A stretch of 64,000 bases of DNA, taken from assembly GCF_013870525.1 (NCBI RefSeq), contig NZ_JACBXD010000018.1, forward strand, positions 1-64,000, given 5' to 3'. Positions within the stretch are counted from its first letter, which is position 1; each line of letters opens with the position of its first letter. Origin of the DNA: Amycolatopsis pittospori. Lineage in GTDB: Bacteria > Actinomycetota > Actinomycetes > Mycobacteriales > Pseudonocardiaceae. A program made the position numbers and the translations under genes. Of the stretch, positions 62,424 to 64,000 are shown one piece after another. A model generated the notes under the pieces. That model saw nothing but the letters and a program-made list of their open reading frames with translations, had not been told where the DNA came from and searched no databases.

Positions 62424-64000
62424 TCATACTCGGTTCGCCGGCGGGACGACGGTCGCCGCCGGATGCGGACGGTCGGGACGGAGCAGTAGCGCGGACGGGA
62501 CCCGGTCGCCGAATCCCAGCCGCAGCAGGCTGTACCCGATGCCCGCCAGGCCACTCAGCAGCCCGGGGGCGGGAACCGCGCCGGGGGTCCCGCAGCGCGC
62601 GCCGCGCTGATCGATGGCGGCGAGCAGGTGACCGGTCCGGCGCCGTACCGCGGCGGCGGCGCCAGTGTGCCCGTTCTCCGCCAGCACGCACAACACTTCG
62701 ATGATCCCGGTTTCGCCGTGGCACATACTGAGATCTTTCAGGGGTGCCCCGTCGGACAGTCGTTTCACGGTGCGGTCCAGTTCCAGGGCGTACGCGGGAT
62801 CCGGCAGGTGGGCGGCTTGGCCGAGAGCCGTTCCCGCGAGACCGGCGCACCAGCCGCCGGTGCTTTCCGCCCCGCCGTCCGCCTTTTCGGGCATTTCTTC
62901 GCCGGTCCGGTCGTGTGCCCGCAGGACCCAGTCGATTCCTGACGAACCGCGCGCGAATCCCGTCCCTTGTGGACGTTCGCGGGCGAGCAGCTGTTCGGTG
63001 TAGCGGTCGGCGCGTGCCAGCGAGGTGTCCAGTCCTGTTTGGACATACACCGAACGCATCGAGGCGACGCCGCCCGCTAGTCCGGTCGTGAACCCGGACG
63101 GCGTCTCGGCGGTGGCTTCGGGCATGAGATCGACGGCCTGCTCGATGAGATCTCCGGCGGGAAGCCCGACCAGGGTGCTGAGGCGGGCGATCGTGTACGC
63201 GACACCGCCGAGGCCGAGGAGTCCGCCGCAGCCGGCCGTCGCGGCGAGGTCACTGTCGGCCCGGAGAGTGGCGAAGAGCCCGGGCAAGGGTGTGATCGCG
63301 TATGCGGCCAGGTCGCGGTAGCGCGCGATCCCGGTCAGTTCGGCCAGTTGGGCGAGGAACAGCGCGACACCGCAGTAGCCCTCCCCGAGCCCGGCACCCA
63401 TGGGCAGCACGGTCCAGTAGCGGTCGTCGACGAGTTCGATCCCGAGCCAGTTCGAGCGGCGTTCGTCGGAGAAGGCGTTGGCGACGATGTGGTCGGCGAT
63501 GCCGCAAGCGGTGAGCAGCAGCCGTTCCGCGTCGGGGGCCTGGTTCGGCACCGCCGTCTCCGCGGTCTCGCCGCCGCCGTCGTGTCCGGTGGCCGCCGTG
63601 CTGATGGCGAGCGTCGCCGAGATCAGCCATTCCTGATCGCGCTGGTCGAGGGGGTCCATCTCGGCGACCTTCGCCAGCACCGTGTCCAGCGATGGCCGGT
63701 CCACGACGCCTTCGACGCTCTCGCCGCGGGAATCCAGCAGCGACGTCGATCCGGGGTTCGACGTGAACATCGGGACGTCGCCCTCCCAGAGATCGTCCCG
63801 CTCGTGTGGCACGAGCCGGAGGAGCTTCTCTTCGCCCGCCGAATCCTCTTCGAGCAGGTCGAACGCGCGGTCGCGGTCGGCGGCGTCGCGGAGGAGATCC
63901 GGATGCGTGGTCTCGTCCAGCAGGCGGAAGTAGAAGTTCGTCGGCCGGATGAGGACCCGGATGGGATCTTCCGCGCACCGCCGGAGGTGTTCGGCGAGTT
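62424..64000 (-). CDS. lanM: Class II lanthipeptide synthetase LanM (5' part outside window)
   Basis: About 525 C-terminal residues, open to the window edge; full LanM is about 1000. The dehydratase end is visible (IRPTNFYFRLLDE, HERDDLWEGDVPMF), then the LanC-like cyclase domain with zinc ligands Cys in GGWCAGLAG (codon 62847-62849) and Cys-His in MCHGETG (62718-62723). LanM dehydrates Ser/Thr by phosphorylation-elimination and forms thioether rings. Its stop overlaps the start of the small peptide gene, so both are translated together. Confidence 0.9.
   Translation of the reverse strand, partial: LAEHLRRCAEDPIRVLIRPTNFYFRLLDETTHPDLLRDAADRDRAFDLLEEDSAGEEKLLRLVPHERDDLWEGDVPMFTSNPGSTSLLDSRGESVEGVVDRPSLDTVLAKVAEMDPLDQRDQEWLISATLAISTAATGHDGGGETAETAVPNQAPDAERLLLTACGIADHIVANAFSDERRSNWLGIELVDDRYWTVLPMGAGLGEGYCGVALFLAQLAELTGIARYRDLAAYAITPLPGLFATLRADSDLAATAGCGGLLGLGGVAYTIARLSTLVGLPAGDLIEQAVDLMPEATAETPSGFTTGLAGGVASMRSVYVQTGLDTSLARADRYTEQLLARERPQGTGFARGSSGIDWVLRAHDRTGEEMPEKADGGAESTGGWCAGLAGTALGQAAHLPDPAYALELDRTVKRLSDGAPLKDLSMCHGETGIIEVLCVLAENGHTGAAAAVRRRTGHLLAAIDQRGARCGTPGAVPAPGLLSGLAGIGYSLLRLGFGDRVPSALLLRPDRPHPAATVVPPANRV

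Overview
The window is high-GC actinobacterial DNA and most likely chromosomal. Overlapping ATGA gene junctions, frequent GTG/TTG starts, XRE/DUF397 genes, DUF5997, a LAL-type LuxR regulator and cholesterol oxidase all point to a filamentous actinomycete. The style of the intergenic repeats suggests Pseudonocardiaceae, probably Amycolatopsis; this assignment is inferred from gene style, not proved. No tRNA, rRNA, CRISPR array or intact insertion sequence was seen.

Left part (1-13.5 kb): a complete sugar operon (substrate-binding protein cut by the window edge, double ATPase, two permeases, then a secreted GH2 enzyme with two AbfB domains) that looks like furanose uptake plus debranching. It is followed by a repeat-rich gap, a LysR-effector-domain/DUF5997 pair, a GntR(YtrA)-membrane protein pair and a secreted serine beta-lactamase-like protein. 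Middle left (13.5-30 kb): an EF-G paralogue with an upstream leader ORF and hairpin, a cutinase-like esterase, a VOC protein overlapping an MFS gene, a branched-chain 2-oxoacid dehydrogenase operon with its divergent Lrp regulator, a GH18-like secreted protein, a xylose isomerase locus with its ROK repressor and paired operators, an epoxide-hydrolase-like lipoprotein and a thioesterase lacking the catalytic Ser.

Middle right (30-45 kb): lipoproteins, a fructosamine-kinase-like protein, regulator/enzyme pairs (TetR-SDR, XRE genes), an amphi-Trp gene with an in-frame amber codon, an FGE-like protein, GNAT, a Cmx-type exporter, an oxidoreductase/AhpD-like pair, cholesterol oxidase and an Hsp15-like S4 protein. 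Right part (45-64 kb): two overlapping CBM2/beta-helix secreted polysaccharide enzymes behind a strong promoter, a methyltransferase/TetR pair with twin operators, folD-fchA, an M15-like peptidase, a TPR protein divergent from a small zinc-ribbon protein (a paralogue of one at 29.6 kb), a CBM56/beta-helix enzyme, an aldehyde dehydrogenase, a glutaredoxin-like pair, a LAL regulator and, at the edge, the 3' part of a class II lanthipeptide synthetase (lanM).

The gene directly downstream of lanM is a 64-residue, cysteine-free, Ser/Thr-rich peptide with a double glycine, placed as a precursor would be. This is the most interesting lead. Second in interest are intergenic arrays built from 21-bp units (two sequence families) and several families of long perfect hairpins.
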